Assembly (NCBI GenBank): GCA_954871525.1
Contig: OX940868.1
Span: 13,022,556 to 13,086,555, forward strand
DNA length: 64,000 nt
From: Parietaria judaica
Taxonomy: Eukaryota > Streptophyta > Magnoliopsida > Rosales > Urticaceae
Direction of reading: 5' to 3'
Shown here one piece after another: positions 40,969 through 52,643 of the stretch. Made by a program: the position numbers and the translations under genes. The notes under the pieces are model-generated. The model searched no databases and was not told the DNA's origin. It saw only the letters and a program-made list of their open reading frames with translations. Position 1 is the first letter of the stretch; the number at the start of each line of letters is the position of its first letter.

Positions 40969-41204
40969 GGAAAGTCAATGGAGATGTTGCAATGAGGGGG
41001 AGAATACGCGTTACACTCCTTTTCCCTTAGTTTAGGTTTTATCCCAATGGGTTTTCCTAACAAGGTTTTTAATGAGGTAACTTCTATATGCATGCGTATT
41101 GTACAAATTATGTACTCTTTTTCCTTCTAGGATTTTTCCCACTGGGTTTTTCCTAGAAAGGTTTTAACGAGGCATAATGTTTGTACGGTCATCCAAAGGG
41201 TGAG

Positions 41205-41506
41205 TGTTATGAAGAATTGAATGACACTTTAGTGAAACTCTTTGTAACTCTTATGTGATGTAACTCTTTGACTTTATGATCATGTAACTCTCTTGTTTAT
41301 GATCATGTAACTCCCTTGTTTATGATAAGTAACTCTCTTGTTTATGGTTCATGTAACTCTCTTGTAATTTATGTTTCATGTAACTATGTGTGGTTTGCCT
41401 ATAAATAGACTCTTGTAAACATGAAAGATAAATGAATACAATATGTATTCTATTCTCTTTATGTTATCTTATACTATCTTCTAATATTGCTATTTTATTT
41501 ACAACA
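41205..41506 (+). repeat. 3' LTR of the outer copia element
   Basis: 302 bp. It is about 75 bases shorter than the 5' LTR, equal to three minisatellite units. Outside the minisatellite I see about five differences from the 5' LTR. It is followed by TATTT. Confidence 0.93.
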
Positions 41507-41511
41507 TATTT

Positions 41512-42158
41512 ACAGTTATTAATATTATTTTCATTCTATTTAAATTCTAATTTCTTTGTGATGTTGATATCTAGATATAATATTCAGCTTTCATTATTAT
41601 CTTATGATTTTTTTTTTTTTTTTTTACAGTAAGATATTGTTCATTTTATGCCCAAATTTTGTCATGGAGCAAATGCATATATAATCGTAGCTATATTGAT
41701 GGCTATCAAGTTAAAATGTATGCATATATAATCATTTTGGCAAAACAACGCGAGTTAGGTTAATATAAAGGAGATCTTAACGTTTATTATAAATGAGACT
41801 TGAGTGTGTGTGTTAAATTATCTTTTTAATTTATTTTTAAACATCAAAGTTTTTCTTAATTAGTTTTAATTCACGTATTAGCATAGTACCTATTTTCCTT
41901 ATTTTATTGTTTTTTTTAAATAATAAACTATGTTTGACTCAAATTTAATAATAAACCCGACAGTAGCATAAACAAAAAACAAATATTGATGAGAATAACA
42001 AGATGAACGGATATTCCCTTTTTTAACCCTTGCTAACTTTGATGTGGATTATTGGCAAACTCTTAATTTTTGAATGTTTTCCAACATATGCCAACATATA
42101 CGTAATTACGTAATTACGAAACGTATATGTCTTTTGTTTTTTTTTTTTTATATGGTCT

Positions 42159-42193
<35 letters not shown>
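41512..42193. other. AT-rich intergenic stretch
   Basis: No gene was found. A palindrome around ACATATACGT ... ACGTATATGT (about 42089-42129) could form a hairpin. An (AT)n run ends at 42194. Confidence 0.6.
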
Positions 42194-42197
<4 letters not shown>

Positions 42198-42465
42198 CTT
42201 ATAAATAATAAGGATAATAACATGCCCGAATAAATTAAGCATGACACAGTACATTATTCAAAGCCTAGATTCAACAAGTTTACTGTAGAAGTAAATTACA
42301 TATATACATATATATATATATATAATATGTTAAAGGCAATAATTTTATTTCCTAATGATCACAAATAAAAAAAATCAATAGCGTAGAAACACAAATGCCT
42401 CTCTTATTTCCATTAAGAAATATAATTAATTATTGATCGCCACCGTGCGAAGCACGGTCCACTGG
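42194..42465 (+). mobile_element. Probable non-autonomous Helitron
   Basis: The right end has the Helitron signature: a hairpin ACCGTGCGAAGCACGGT (42442-42458) a few bases before CTGG (CTRR), followed by T. The left end TCTCCTTATAAATAATAAGG follows an A, so insertion would be between A and T. It is 272 bp with no coding capacity. The left end is adjacent to an AT microsatellite and is less certain than the right. Confidence 0.55.
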
Positions 42466-43167
42466 TTAATAATAAAAGTATGAAAATAAAGTAGTTAAAA
42501 CTAATTTCGATTACTATCATTTTACTATAAGGTAGCAAAGTCTCCTTTATATAGTAAATTGATATTATTTGAAGATAAATATTTATTAGAAGTAAAATAC
42601 ATTATTTTTATAAGTTGACAAAGCCCCATGTGGCCATGTGTATAATAATATGGTGTTATACATGAGAAACGTAATAATTGTAAATCTCATCACATTAAGG
42701 TGGCAAAGTCTTCTGTAAATAATAATATGATGTTATACAACAATTATAATAATCATAAAAATTTCAATACACATGTTTGGAACTTAAACCTTAAACTGTA
42801 GAATGATCAATTAGCATAACATGAATACGATCGAACGAAAAATGAGAGAATGATAGCAAATAATATCAATATAAAGTTTCGTCTAATTTTTTCTTTCAAA
42901 TTAAAATGGGAGAAGATATTTGATAGTTCAGTTAGCAAATTCATTATGTTAAAAAATTAACTAATGATCAAAAAAATAAAAATAAAAATCACACGTCAGT
43001 AAAATTGTTTATCACACGTCCCAAACGTTACGGGAGATCCAACGGTCGTGACCTGAGCTCCACGACCATATCGTAGGACCGAGAAGCAGGGGATTATTAC
43101 CCATCTCTGTCAGTGTCCATTATCCTCTTCCCATGCAGTGCCCAAATCTGCCATACATCCACCAACA
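42466..43167. other. Promoter-side stretch of FDC2
   Basis: AT-rich up to about 43000, then a mixed-composition 160-base stretch before the FDC2 start that probably includes promoter and leader. No clear TATA box was identified. Confidence 0.5.
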
Positions 43168-46100
43168 ATGGAGCTTCTCGTTCCCTGCAATTCCTCCAAG
43201 TTCCTCTCTCTCCGCTTCTCCAAGAGGACCACCACTCGCTTCACTCCCTCCAAGCTCCGCTGCGAAGCGACCTCGTCGGAGCTCCAATCGCCGGTCGGAG
43301 CCTCGGGAAGCTACTCCATTCCGACGACTGCTTCGCACAAGGTCACCGTTCACGACCGCGAGAGAGGCGTCGTTCACGAGTTCGTCGTTCCCGAGGTACG
43401 GAACTCTCTCTGCTTCTTTCTCGATTAGCAATGTTAGGGGAATTTTGAATTCTGCGAACCAGTGACGTGACGTACCATTCGATCACTTGAAGAATTGAAT
43501 TTGAGTCGTTAGTGGCGTGAGTGTGGATCTTGGTGCAGCAAAAAATCATCACAGTGGTTAACAATGGTGCTCTTGTGAATACTTAGAAATTGCAGCATAA
43601 CTACTCATAAAGTTGTGTTTTTGGGCGGTTTGTTAGCGTTGTTTGTTTAGCACGGGTTAAGTACTCAATGTTACCGTAAATTGTCTTCCAGCTACCAATT
43701 TTAACACTAATGAGAACTCACAGAGCTACATAAATCTTAACATTGGGTACTTACTTCAACACATGATAAACAAACAACAGGATTAGGTCGCCTCAAAATA
43801 CTACTTTATGGATACTTATGCCGCAGATATCCCTTACTTAATTGCATGAAGCAATCAAGAAACATACCCAAAGCGGCACTTCTCGGTTCTATTATTATAT
43901 GTATACCTCCTAAAAGCATGAAAAAAACAGAGCACAATAGTACCAAGTTTCAAGACAGACATTGTTATTCAGTATTAATGCTTGATTGGTTAGTTTCGGA
44001 GTTAAATATCATCTAAAAATTTCAGGACCAATATATATTGCATACTGCTGAGGCTCAGAACATTTCTCTTCCATTTGCTTGCAGGCACGGTACTGTTCTC
44101 TAATTTCCGGTGGTACTTGTACATTTACAACGTTTTTTTTTTTCTTCATCTTTTTAACACCTAGAAGCTGGCGGATTCATATAACGTTTATCAAAACACT
44201 CTCACTTATGCCAGAGGGCGTAGTTACTAGCAAAACATCTAAGAATTATACTACTAAAGATCAGAGAAAAGATGTTATAGAGACTCCTACTAACTTGTGA
44301 ACGAACGGGGAAAAACATCCTGCATTATACACCCGGTAATGCCGGAAATACTTTTTTATTTTATTTTTTATTTTTATCAAGTCATAATGTTTGCTTGTCT
44401 GCTAAATAATGTTTCTTCTTAGGCAGAAAAAAACTGAGAGTGCTTTCTCTGATTATCGACATTTGTTTTTCTTGGAACGGCTATAGAAAATTTGCTCCCT
44501 TTCTTTTTGCATGTAATTTATTTACGAATTTAGTAAGTTGCTAACATACTTGACGGTTGTAACCGAAAAACATGTCAGTAGTTATTCTCTTGTTCAACTT
44601 CAGTTAAGTTTCTTTCTTTCGATAACTTTACCATAATTTTGCAGCAACTTCAAAATAGCTTTGCTTAATAAATGTTAACAACTATCATTCTAAAAGCTAT
44701 TTGTTGACAGGATGTTGTACAAGTTGTGCCGTACGGATAAAGTCTGGACAAATTCGACAGCCTGAAGCCCTTGGCATTTCAGCTGAACTTAGGGAAAAGG
44801 TTTGTAATATCTCCTTTTTTTTTTCTCACTCGTTCACTCTTCTTGAACGATGTAATATTTATATTTATACAGTGTAAAAATAGAGGGTAGAGTCGAATAG
44901 TTTTTATAATTGTATATACAGAAGATGATCAATAAGAGCTACGAATATATAGAGTTCATGAGAATATTCTTTAATATACAGAAGATGTAGAATCAATAAG
45001 AGCATTACGAATATAGAGTTCATGAGAATATTCTTTAATATCCAGAAGTGATTTGATTATCGTATGATATTTATCTCTAGCTAGAATAGTTAAGACTTAA
45101 GAACATTTGAAAGGAGAAACCCAAAAATAATAAACTAAATCAAAGAGTGCAATCTCTTGGGTGACAGGTAGGGGAGGTTCCGACATAGAGAAAAATAGAT
45201 AAAAACTTTCATAAAAGAGATGTTCAACTAAATTGATCTGATTTATTTTACGGGCTTTACAAATTCCTAGCCTTCAAATCATATTAACACATGATTAATA
45301 GATTTGATGATTGCTTTTTGGAAATTCAGGGGTATGCCCTCCTCTGTGTCGGCTATCCGTCTTCTGATATTGAAGTCGAAACACAAGATGAGGATGAGGT
45401 AATGTGTAACTTTCAATCTTCATAGTCTAAGGTGTTTTTCAGCTAATTGACCATAGCGTTTAAGGTGTTTTTCAGCTATAAGACCATAGCGTTTAAAGGC
45501 AGAATTTACTTCTCATCAGCTAGGCTTTAATATTACGTTTCAGATAAGTAGATTTTAAGGATCACGGTTTTATGTTTGGTACTGTAACTTAAATGATGTT
45601 GAACGCTTGAGCATGAATAACTTTTATTACGACTTCACGCAATTCTCTGCTATTTCGTTTCATATTTGTTTGTCTAACCAGTAAGCTCAATCCCTGGGAA
45701 TCACAGGTATATTGGCTTCAATTTGGCAGATATTTTGCTCGCGGACCAATTGTAAGTTCTTATTCTACTTGCAGTTTGCAGAATACGGACCGGGTACCAG
45801 GCTTTATTTTCTTACTTTTTTCGGTCTGGTCCTGGTTTCTTAAACCAGTTAAAAAAAAAGGCCGGGCCAAATCCATGTTGATAAAATTTTAATAATATTA
45901 TATAAAAATTAGTTCCTTTTAAGTAAAAAGAAAGACATTCAAATCAACTAATAGTCTAAACTCTAAAGTCTAAACTATAAATAAATACATGATTTGAGAA
46001 AATAGAACTCTAAAAGCTGACTATATAATAGATTTAAAAAAAAAAAAAAAAAAAAAACTAAAACCGGACCAGGAACCTAGTGGGGTAATTTTCGGACTGA

Positions 46101-46315
46101 GACCATGTTTCGAGGCCAAAATTTTCATCCCCTAGTAGATCGTCATGACTTTCGTGTCATCTTCATTTTTTTTAACTCTTATAACAACATTTCCCATTTA
46201 TCATAAGCAACCCACCAAACATTAAACTAAAGAATAATAATTTTTCTTACTGTCTTCAATAAAATTGCAGGAAAGAGACGATTATGCTTTGGAGTTGGCG
46301 ATGGGCGATGAATAA
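43168..46315 (+). CDS. FDC2: Chloroplast ferredoxin C2 (2Fe-2S)
   Basis: FdC2 is a plastid 2Fe-2S ferredoxin with a C-terminal extension, linked to photosynthetic electron transfer. Six exons: 43168-43395, 44026-44089, 44711-44799, 45330-45398, 45707-45751 and 46271-46315; 540 nt, 179 aa, close to the known length. It starts MELLVPCNSSKFLSLRFSKR, a Ser- and basic-rich transit-peptide-like N-terminus. The cluster ligands are visible: FACRHGCCTSCAV (C-X4-C-X2-C, the ferredoxin loop) and the fourth Cys in LLCVGYP. The FdC2-specific tail reads VYWLQFGRYFARGPI and DDYALELAMGDE. All splice sites are GT-AG and in phase. Two short tandem repeats lie in its introns. The gene looks intact. Confidence 0.95.
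44914..45048. repeat. About 60-bp tandem duplication in FDC2 intron 3
   Basis: ATATACAGAAGATG, then AATAAGAGC, TACGAATATA and AGAGTTCATGAGAATATTCT occur twice in the same order, starting at 44914 and 44974. The beginning of a third copy is near 45039. Confidence 0.85.
45429..45494. repeat. 33-bp tandem duplication in FDC2 intron 4
   Basis: AAGGTGTTTTTCAGCTA then GACCATAGCGTTT is repeated at 45429 and 45462 with only a few changes. Confidence 0.9.
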
Positions 46316-46977
46316 GCCGTTAGAATAGCCGCTTTTCGAGTTAGTAATCTCTACGGAACGGTTGTGAATTGGCTTTTTTGGTATCATCTTTGGATTTTCC
46401 TTTTTTGTCTTTTTTTACCATTGTTGAATGTACATTCAAGCTATGGATTTCTCAACCACTACTATCTGAATGCAAGAAAATGTGTTGATAATATTGCAGT
46501 TATATATTTCTCAATTTCTACATTCTGTTTGACTTTGAAGCCCCTGAAAACTGAGAGAAGAAAAATAATATAATATGAAGGAAAATAAAATTTGGTGTCT
46601 GGAAATATTATAAAAGAAATCATAGATTTTGTTTTCTCCAAAGATGTAAGTTTTTCCTCTGTGCCCTCGTCCTTGCGTTCCGTCCTCGTTCTGTGCTATG
46701 TTTAGGCGTTCGCAGATCAACTTTAGCATCGCAGAGCTCGTCGATCGCTCCTCTCGAAGATATGATAATAGTAAATTGATCTTGACGTGAACTCTCCTCC
46801 GCAACCCACAATATTTGCAAATCAAGCTTGGTGTTGGATATTTTGTGAAGAATAACTTAATTAAATCTCTCTTTGTTACGTGAAATATGGCTTGAAGAAC
46901 TCAACATTTTGAGCTCAAATTTGCATCTTCCGTTTGCATGAAAATAACAACAATATCTACAAAATTTAGAGAGTAAC
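46316..46977. other. 3' side of FDC2 and intergenic stretch
   Basis: FDC2 3' untranslated region, then AT-rich DNA. A slightly GC-richer patch at 46640-46810 has frames without recognisable domains. Confidence 0.5.
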
Positions 46978-46980
46978 TTA

Positions 46981-48244
46981 GGGGCGTTTGGTTATGGTCT
47001 CCGAGACCAATTTCTGGTTTTGGTTTCAAACAGTGTCATATTGGTTTCGCAGAACACGTTTAGTTGCCAGTTGTCTCTGTTTTCGGAGACCGGTCTCGCA
47101 GACCACTGAAATTTTAATGAAGGAAAACAGAAAACGACTTGAAGTTGTTTTCTGTCTTTGGTATTCAACTCAATCATACAAAATAAAACAACAATAATGT
47201 ACTATCTTTCTATAATATTATTATATTATTTATAATAAGATATTAACTATGAAATTAACTTATTTGATAAATTATTAAAATTATTTTTATGTATAATTAT
47301 AAATTTTAATAAAATTACTATCATATTAACAATTATACTTAAATTGTATATATTATTAAATACTAACTTAATTACAATGATATAAACTATTGGAACGGAA
47401 TATTTACTATTTTATATTACATAATTTAAACATATGTAATAAGAGTCATGAAATACTAGGGGTGTAACCAGAGCGGATATCCGGTTTTTCGGAACTATCC
47501 GAATCCGGATCCGAAAAACCGGATATCCGAAAATAGATATCCGGATCCGAATCCGAAAAACCGGATATCCGGATTTTCGGATATCCGGAAATCCGGATAT
47601 CTGTTTTCAAAACCCGGATCCGAATCCGGATCCGGTTTTTATTTATTTAAAAAAAAAAGTTAATTTTAACGACTAAAAAACCCGTACAAGTCTACATAAT
47701 CTCTCATTGTCCAAAAAATCGAACAAATCTAATACATATTGTCACACAATACATATAAAATTAATAGAAACCGGGTTTAAAACATATTATTAAAATTAAA
47801 ATATTAATAGAAACCGGGTTTAAAACCGGATACGGATATCCGGATTTTATAAAATTAAAACCCGTATCCGAATCCGGTTTTCGGATACGGATTCGGATTC
47901 GGATTTTAAGATCGGATACGGATTCGGATACGGTTTTTTAACCGGATTCCGGGTTTTCGAGACAGCCCTATGAAATACGAATAATTTTTGTATTATGAAA
48001 AATATTTTTAGACATAATATTAATATATATTACTTTCAAATAAAATATGTTTTCTTTTTAGTAACATAAATTGTATTTTATTGCATTTTTTTCATTTAAG
48101 TTCAACTAGAGATTAACAAAAGACTAACCAAACAGTGTTTCAAAAATCAAACTCCCAAACTGGTTTGGTAGACTAAACTCTCAGTCTGGTTTCCGAAACC
48201 AAATTGCAAAACTGATTTCTCAAAACAGTTAACCAAACGCCACC
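46981..48244. mobile_element. PIF/Harbinger-like (Tourist-type) element
   Basis: The left end GGGGCGTTTGGTTA and the right end, complement of GGTGGCGTTTGGTTA, are inverted repeats. Further inverted similarity continues inward (TTTGGTTTC, GTTTCAAACAGTGT against AACACTGTTTGG). TTA lies on both sides (46978-46980 and 48245-48247), the target duplication of this superfamily. It is 1264 bp in total but about 740 without the hAT-like MITE at 47457-47970 inside it. No transposase was recognised. Confidence 0.75.
47457..47970. mobile_element. hAT-like MITE with CGGAT-repeat interior, copy 1
   Basis: It starts TAGGGGTGTAACC and ends with the complement of TAGGGCTGTCTCG. The flank TGAAATAC at 47449-47456 and 47971-47978 is a perfect 8-bp duplication. 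The interior has dense GGATATCCGG, GGATCCGAATCC and TCGGATACGGAT words, palindromic and near-tandem, at both sides of an AT-rich core. It is nested inside the Harbinger-like element. Confidence 0.92.
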
Positions 48245-48247
48245 TTA

Positions 48248-49431
48248 TACTCGCAAAACTTATTAATCTTGTAAGTAAATAACCAACTAATTTAATCACT
48301 ATACAAAAAGTATATTATCCACGAAAAGCCGTGAAGTCAATTATGTGAAAAATCTCAAAACGCTGAAGAGTTGGAAGATCAAATATTCCCGGCGGAACGA
48401 CGTCGTCGACTCTTCAAATATTACGGTCGTCGATTTTGCAACTTGTGTGACACAAATTCTAAGATTTTATTTTTCTTCCTCGTGACTTGTTCTTCTTTTC
48501 TAAATGAGGAGAGAGAAACCGTTTAGGAATATATCACATAAATTATAAATAAATATATAATATTTTATGTATGTCCAAAGTATGACAATAATAAAACTAT
48601 TATAAAATGTGACTCGGTTTTAAACAGATACAATCCTATATCTATAACATCAATAATTTGCTGCTGCATCACATAATAGAACACGAGACTCTATGATGTA
48701 CAACGGAGATGAAGCTCACTAAAGATATTTTTAGAAAAACCAAATGCATTTATGAATGGCTTTGTAATTTAGCATTGTTATTATTTTTATTTATACACCA
48801 ATTTACCTGAAAAAAATAATAATATTATTATATATCAAGTAGAATTCGTTAATTGCTGAATTATTGATTTATACACCAATTGTTAATTGTTGCACACCTT
48901 CGAGGCATGTTTTGCGCATTTTGTGGGAACAAGCTTGGATTGGGATTCTCGAGGCTTGGTTTGGTTGACTTTCTACACCGAATTCAATTTGACTTTTTGG
49001 ACCGGACACGGGTTAACTTTTTGGACCAAGCTCGGTTTTGACTTTTTCCGAATGGGTCAAACTCGACTTTGTGGGCTTTTAGTCATTTTTGGCCTTTTGG
49101 GGTGAATTTTTCTGGGTTCCGTCGTCACTTTTTAAGTTCCAAAATGTACCCATAGCAGGACTTATTTATTTTTAAAAGAATATTATGTTAATTATAAGCT
49201 TACAAAGTCCCATATATCAGGACATGATAAATCGAAATCGAGAACAAATTTTGACGTTGGAGATTAAAGTGCTACAAACACGTTACATTGCTGATTGCTT
49301 ACAACTAAATTTAAAGTTGAGTATTAAAGTACTACGAAAGTATAATGTTATTGATTTTTACCACTCTAACATTAAGTATTAAAGAAGTATTTTCACAAAT
49401 AACCCTTAATTTTATTTATAGTGAATTATCA
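48248..49431. other. AT-rich intergenic stretch
   Basis: No gene was recognised. Repeated TTGACTTTTT / GGACC words at about 48950-49090 (frame 48887-49105) look like a diverged short tandem motif rather than coding DNA. Confidence 0.5.
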
Positions 49432-49440
49432 ATTTATATA

Positions 49441-50860
49441 GGGATAATAGCGGCAAAAGTGGCCAAAGTTAGGCCAAGTGTGCAAATAAGTGGCCAAACC
49501 GATTTAATATCGGCATAAGTAGCCAAAGTTTACCAAACCGTGGACAGTACAAATTTCATCCATTTCATGTCAACGCCGTTAGCCACGTCATTTCCACAAG
49601 TGTTGAGCTTTGGCCACTTATTTGCACACTCGGCCTAACTTTAGCCACTTTTGCCGCTATTATCCCTTATTTTTTTGCGTTCCAAAGTATTTTTAGGGTT
49701 TATCTAGATATTTTTTCTTTTTCTTTTTCTTAAGATTTGACTAAAACTTGATTTCCGAAAGAACCGATTCCGTTTTTTAAATTTAGAACGTTGAATATCA
49801 CTCTCAATTTTGAAAACATTAAAATGTGTTATCAGTTTCACATGTAATTTACGATCATAGGATTCGACATAAAACCACTATAGATTTAATTGTTAGGGAC
49901 CATTATTTTATTTTATTAATATTATTAATTTTATGAAATTTTATTGTACCATGCTTTTATGGACTTAGTCATTTGAAATCACCACACATAACTTACGAAG
50001 TTTGTTAACTTTGCGCAAAATGTAGGGGTTACTAGTGATTAGTTTAGCCTCTCCATGCTTGGAAGACTTACGCTCTGTTTGGTTCACCAGGGTACGGGAT
50101 AGATAGTACTAACAAATTTTTGAGGTTCTCGGCCCTGTACAAATTACCTGATCATGATTTAGGGGTCGAAATAGAAAAATTAAAAAGAAAACCATCTTAC
50201 GGAACAAGAAATAGAACAAGAAGGTATTATTCACTTTCACTAATCTCAAAACCCATATCAAATCATTGATGCTACTGTTAAATTTTTTATGTTTTTAAAA
50301 CTATGGTATCTTGGTGTGCCAACTATTAACCACGAAGCCTTGACATTATAGACCAAAAGACTACTTCGTCCAGTAATATTTCATTTAAATTAATAATCTC
50401 AATAAAATAATATTACTAAGTCTCGATTTAGTCCCAGCTTTAATTAACAATGAGGCCAAAATTATTAACGAGATTATCATTTTTTTACAAAGTTTTTAAA
50501 ACACTACCCATTTTGGTACATTTTAATACACATAATGAGTAATTTTTTTTTAAAATATATTGTGGCTAAATGGGTATTTCCTTAAACAAAATTTCAATAT
50601 CTAGATAAACCCTAAAAAATACTTTGGAACGTAAAAAATAAGGGATAATAGCGGCAAAAGTGGCTAAAGTTAGGCCGAGTGTGCAAATAAGTGGCCAAAC
50701 TGATTTAATATCGGCATAAGTAGCCAAAGTTTACCAAACCGTGGACATTACAAATGTCCACGGTTTGGTAAACTTTGGCTACTTATGCCGATATTAAATC
50801 AGTTTGGCCACTTATTTGCACACTTGGCCTAACTTTGGCCACTTTTGCCACTATTATCCC
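49441..50860. mobile_element. Compound Mutator-like fold-back element
   Basis: The outer flank ATTTATATA lies at 49432-49440 and 50861-50869, a perfect 9-bp duplication. Both ends start GGGATAATAG.GGCAAAAGTG. Each end is itself a complete short inverted-repeat unit: 49441-49666 on the left and 50642-50860 on the right, each closing with CTATTATCCC. The sequence inside each unit (TTCCAAAGTATTTTTAGGG, TTTATCTAGATATT) is also inverted between the two sides. The element is therefore a long palindrome with hairpins at both tips around a unique core of roughly 800 bases (49740-50560) in which I recognise nothing. Confidence 0.88.
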
Positions 50861-50869
50861 ATTTATATA

Positions 50870-51558
50870 TTACTTTACCCACTTTTTTTTTATTATGTCA
50901 CTATATCATTATTTATTTACAATGAATTATTACTTTCTATATCATTTGATGTATGTATATATATATATATATATACATCAATCAAGTAGGACCTATGTAA
51001 TATTATTTTCTTAGAAAATATGTAAATTATTAGCTTACTAAGTCCCAAATGAGGAGATGATAAAGGTACAATTTAGCTTTTGTTTTGTGCGAGTGTGACT
51101 TGGCCGGCCTATCACTCTCAACTGGTCATAAACAAGATAAGTCGGGTTTAAGCATCTTTTAGTTATCCCATTCCCAGCTCATAATGTGGACCCTCCCTCA
51201 CACCAACTTATCTTGCCCTAAATAATAAATGTAAGACTCAATCAATTTACCATAAAACTAACAGAGATTAAAATAACTCAATTTCAAAATAAACTTATCA
51301 TTATGTATTACAATGCAGAAAAAAAAAAAGGTTTGAATATTGTTATTATGTGACTTGTGGATATAGTCTAGAATATTGAAAATAGCAGATGAATCCGATG
51401 ACCGAGGTGCCGGCCGGAACCGTGGGTTAGGTTGCCGCCAGCATGCCATGAAAGGGATATTTTTTTTTTAAATTCTTGAAACGGCATATTAATATCTTAA
51501 AGTTCTTTGATTTTTTTTCTTTTTATTTTTAAATGATTAATATTTATAATGATGTGTA
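50870..51558. other. AT-rich intergenic stretch
   Basis: No gene was recognised. An (AT)n run lies at 50957-50974. Confidence 0.55.
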
Positions 51559-51566
51559 ATAAATAC

Positions 51567-51737
51567 CAAGGTTTTAAATACCGCTTGTCGATGTCGTTTC
51601 GCACTTTTCATTTTACGGATATATCGCTTGTCGATGTGTATCTCATAGGTAAGTCGATGGATATATCGTTTTGCATATCCTCGAAAAAAGATTTTCGATG
51701 GGCATGCCGATGGATATTCGAGAAATTTAATACCTTG
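51567..51737. mobile_element. hAT-like MITE, copy 2 (inverted relative of 8979-9160)
   Basis: It starts CAAGGTTTTAAATACC and ends with the complement of CAAGGTATTAAATTTC. The flanks ATAAATAC (51559-51566) and ATAAGTAC (51738-51745) match at 7 of 8 positions. The reverse complement aligns along its whole length with 8979-9160, including GTGCGAAACGACATCGACAA. Confidence 0.83.
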
Positions 51738-51745
51738 ATAAGTAC

Positions 51746-52643
51746 GAGATTATTTTATGGGGTGTACTATTCAATGACTGTTTGTTATCGGTACCCTTTA
51801 AAATCTAATCGACACATGTCGGCATCGTCATTTAAAAAGTTACTCTTTACCCGTTGGGTGATTGTAACTAGCTTCCTTGGCTTTATTAAGAGACTTGTTT
51901 TGGTTTTTATCAATGGAAGAATCTAGATTGAGAAGAGAAGTTCAAATCATAGGGCTTGAACATTTCAAGTTATTTCACACTTGTTGTGAAGAATCTTCAG
52001 CCTCAATTGCATTCCTAAATATCTCATGGTCCCCATTGTATTCTCTCTTGGAGCATCATAATCAACATTTAAGAATTAATTTTCTCATGACAGTGAATTA
52101 TGCATATACTCTGCAGAAAGGGAAGTTTTATCTCCGCCATACTCGGTAAGGCGTACCAACGAGGCGTCGTTACACGGAGGAGTGACGGGCCAATGGTCCC
52201 AACTTCCCAAGAGTAAGCCAAATATTTTCTTAAGATTGTGTTCTTATGATTTATTCATATGTCGTTATTGAAAGTCAATTGTTATAGTCTTTAATTGGTT
52301 TATTATTATCCATACGAATCGGCATCTATTCGAGTAAAGTAATTTAGTAAGAAATCGGCGAAATACCCTTCATCATTTCATCTGAATATTTTCAATATCA
52401 CTCCTGAAATCTTTCTCATAAAACAAAACCACTTCTCAAACATGAAACGGGGCGGGGCAAGCGAAAACTTTTATTCACTCGAACAGGGTCGGCCAAAAAC
52501 TCTATACATAGATCGGATCACAAGATGTGAATTCCTCTCCTTATTCATACTTCAATCATCGCAGTTACTTCTGCGACGTTCAAAATCCGAGTGGCAGTAG
52601 TGTCAACGAGTTTTGGTATCCAACTAATAAAGCTTTCCATAGT
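51746..52643. other. Intergenic stretch on the 3' side of the LOL1-like gene
   Basis: A frame at 51877-52149 (90 aa) has no recognisable domain. The remainder is AT-rich and includes the likely LOL1-like 3' untranslated region near 52643. Confidence 0.5.

Larger units (their letters stand above)
30772..41506 (+). mobile_element. Ty1/copia LTR retrotransposon (outer), carrying a nested element
   Basis: LTRs at 30772-31148 and 41205-41506 begin TGTTATGAAG and end TTTACAACA. The target duplication TATTT occurs at 30767-30771 and 41507-41511, perfect. The sequence after the 5' LTR (CGTTATCAGCACGA) takes the place of the primer-binding site. Purine-rich sequence precedes the 3' LTR. Coding remnants appear in copia order: pre-integrase (33558), reverse transcriptase (34775-35385) and RNase H (40297-40968). 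A second LTR element at 35386-40296 splits the reverse-transcriptase frame. Without it the outer element is about 5.8 kb. The gag region is not recognisable, so this copy is non-autonomous. Confidence 0.93.

Noticed and set aside
45780..46140. Possible hAT-type MITE in FDC2 intron 5, with CCAAAATTTTCATCCCCTA at its right end
   Set aside because: I could not find a matching left end or an 8-bp duplication.
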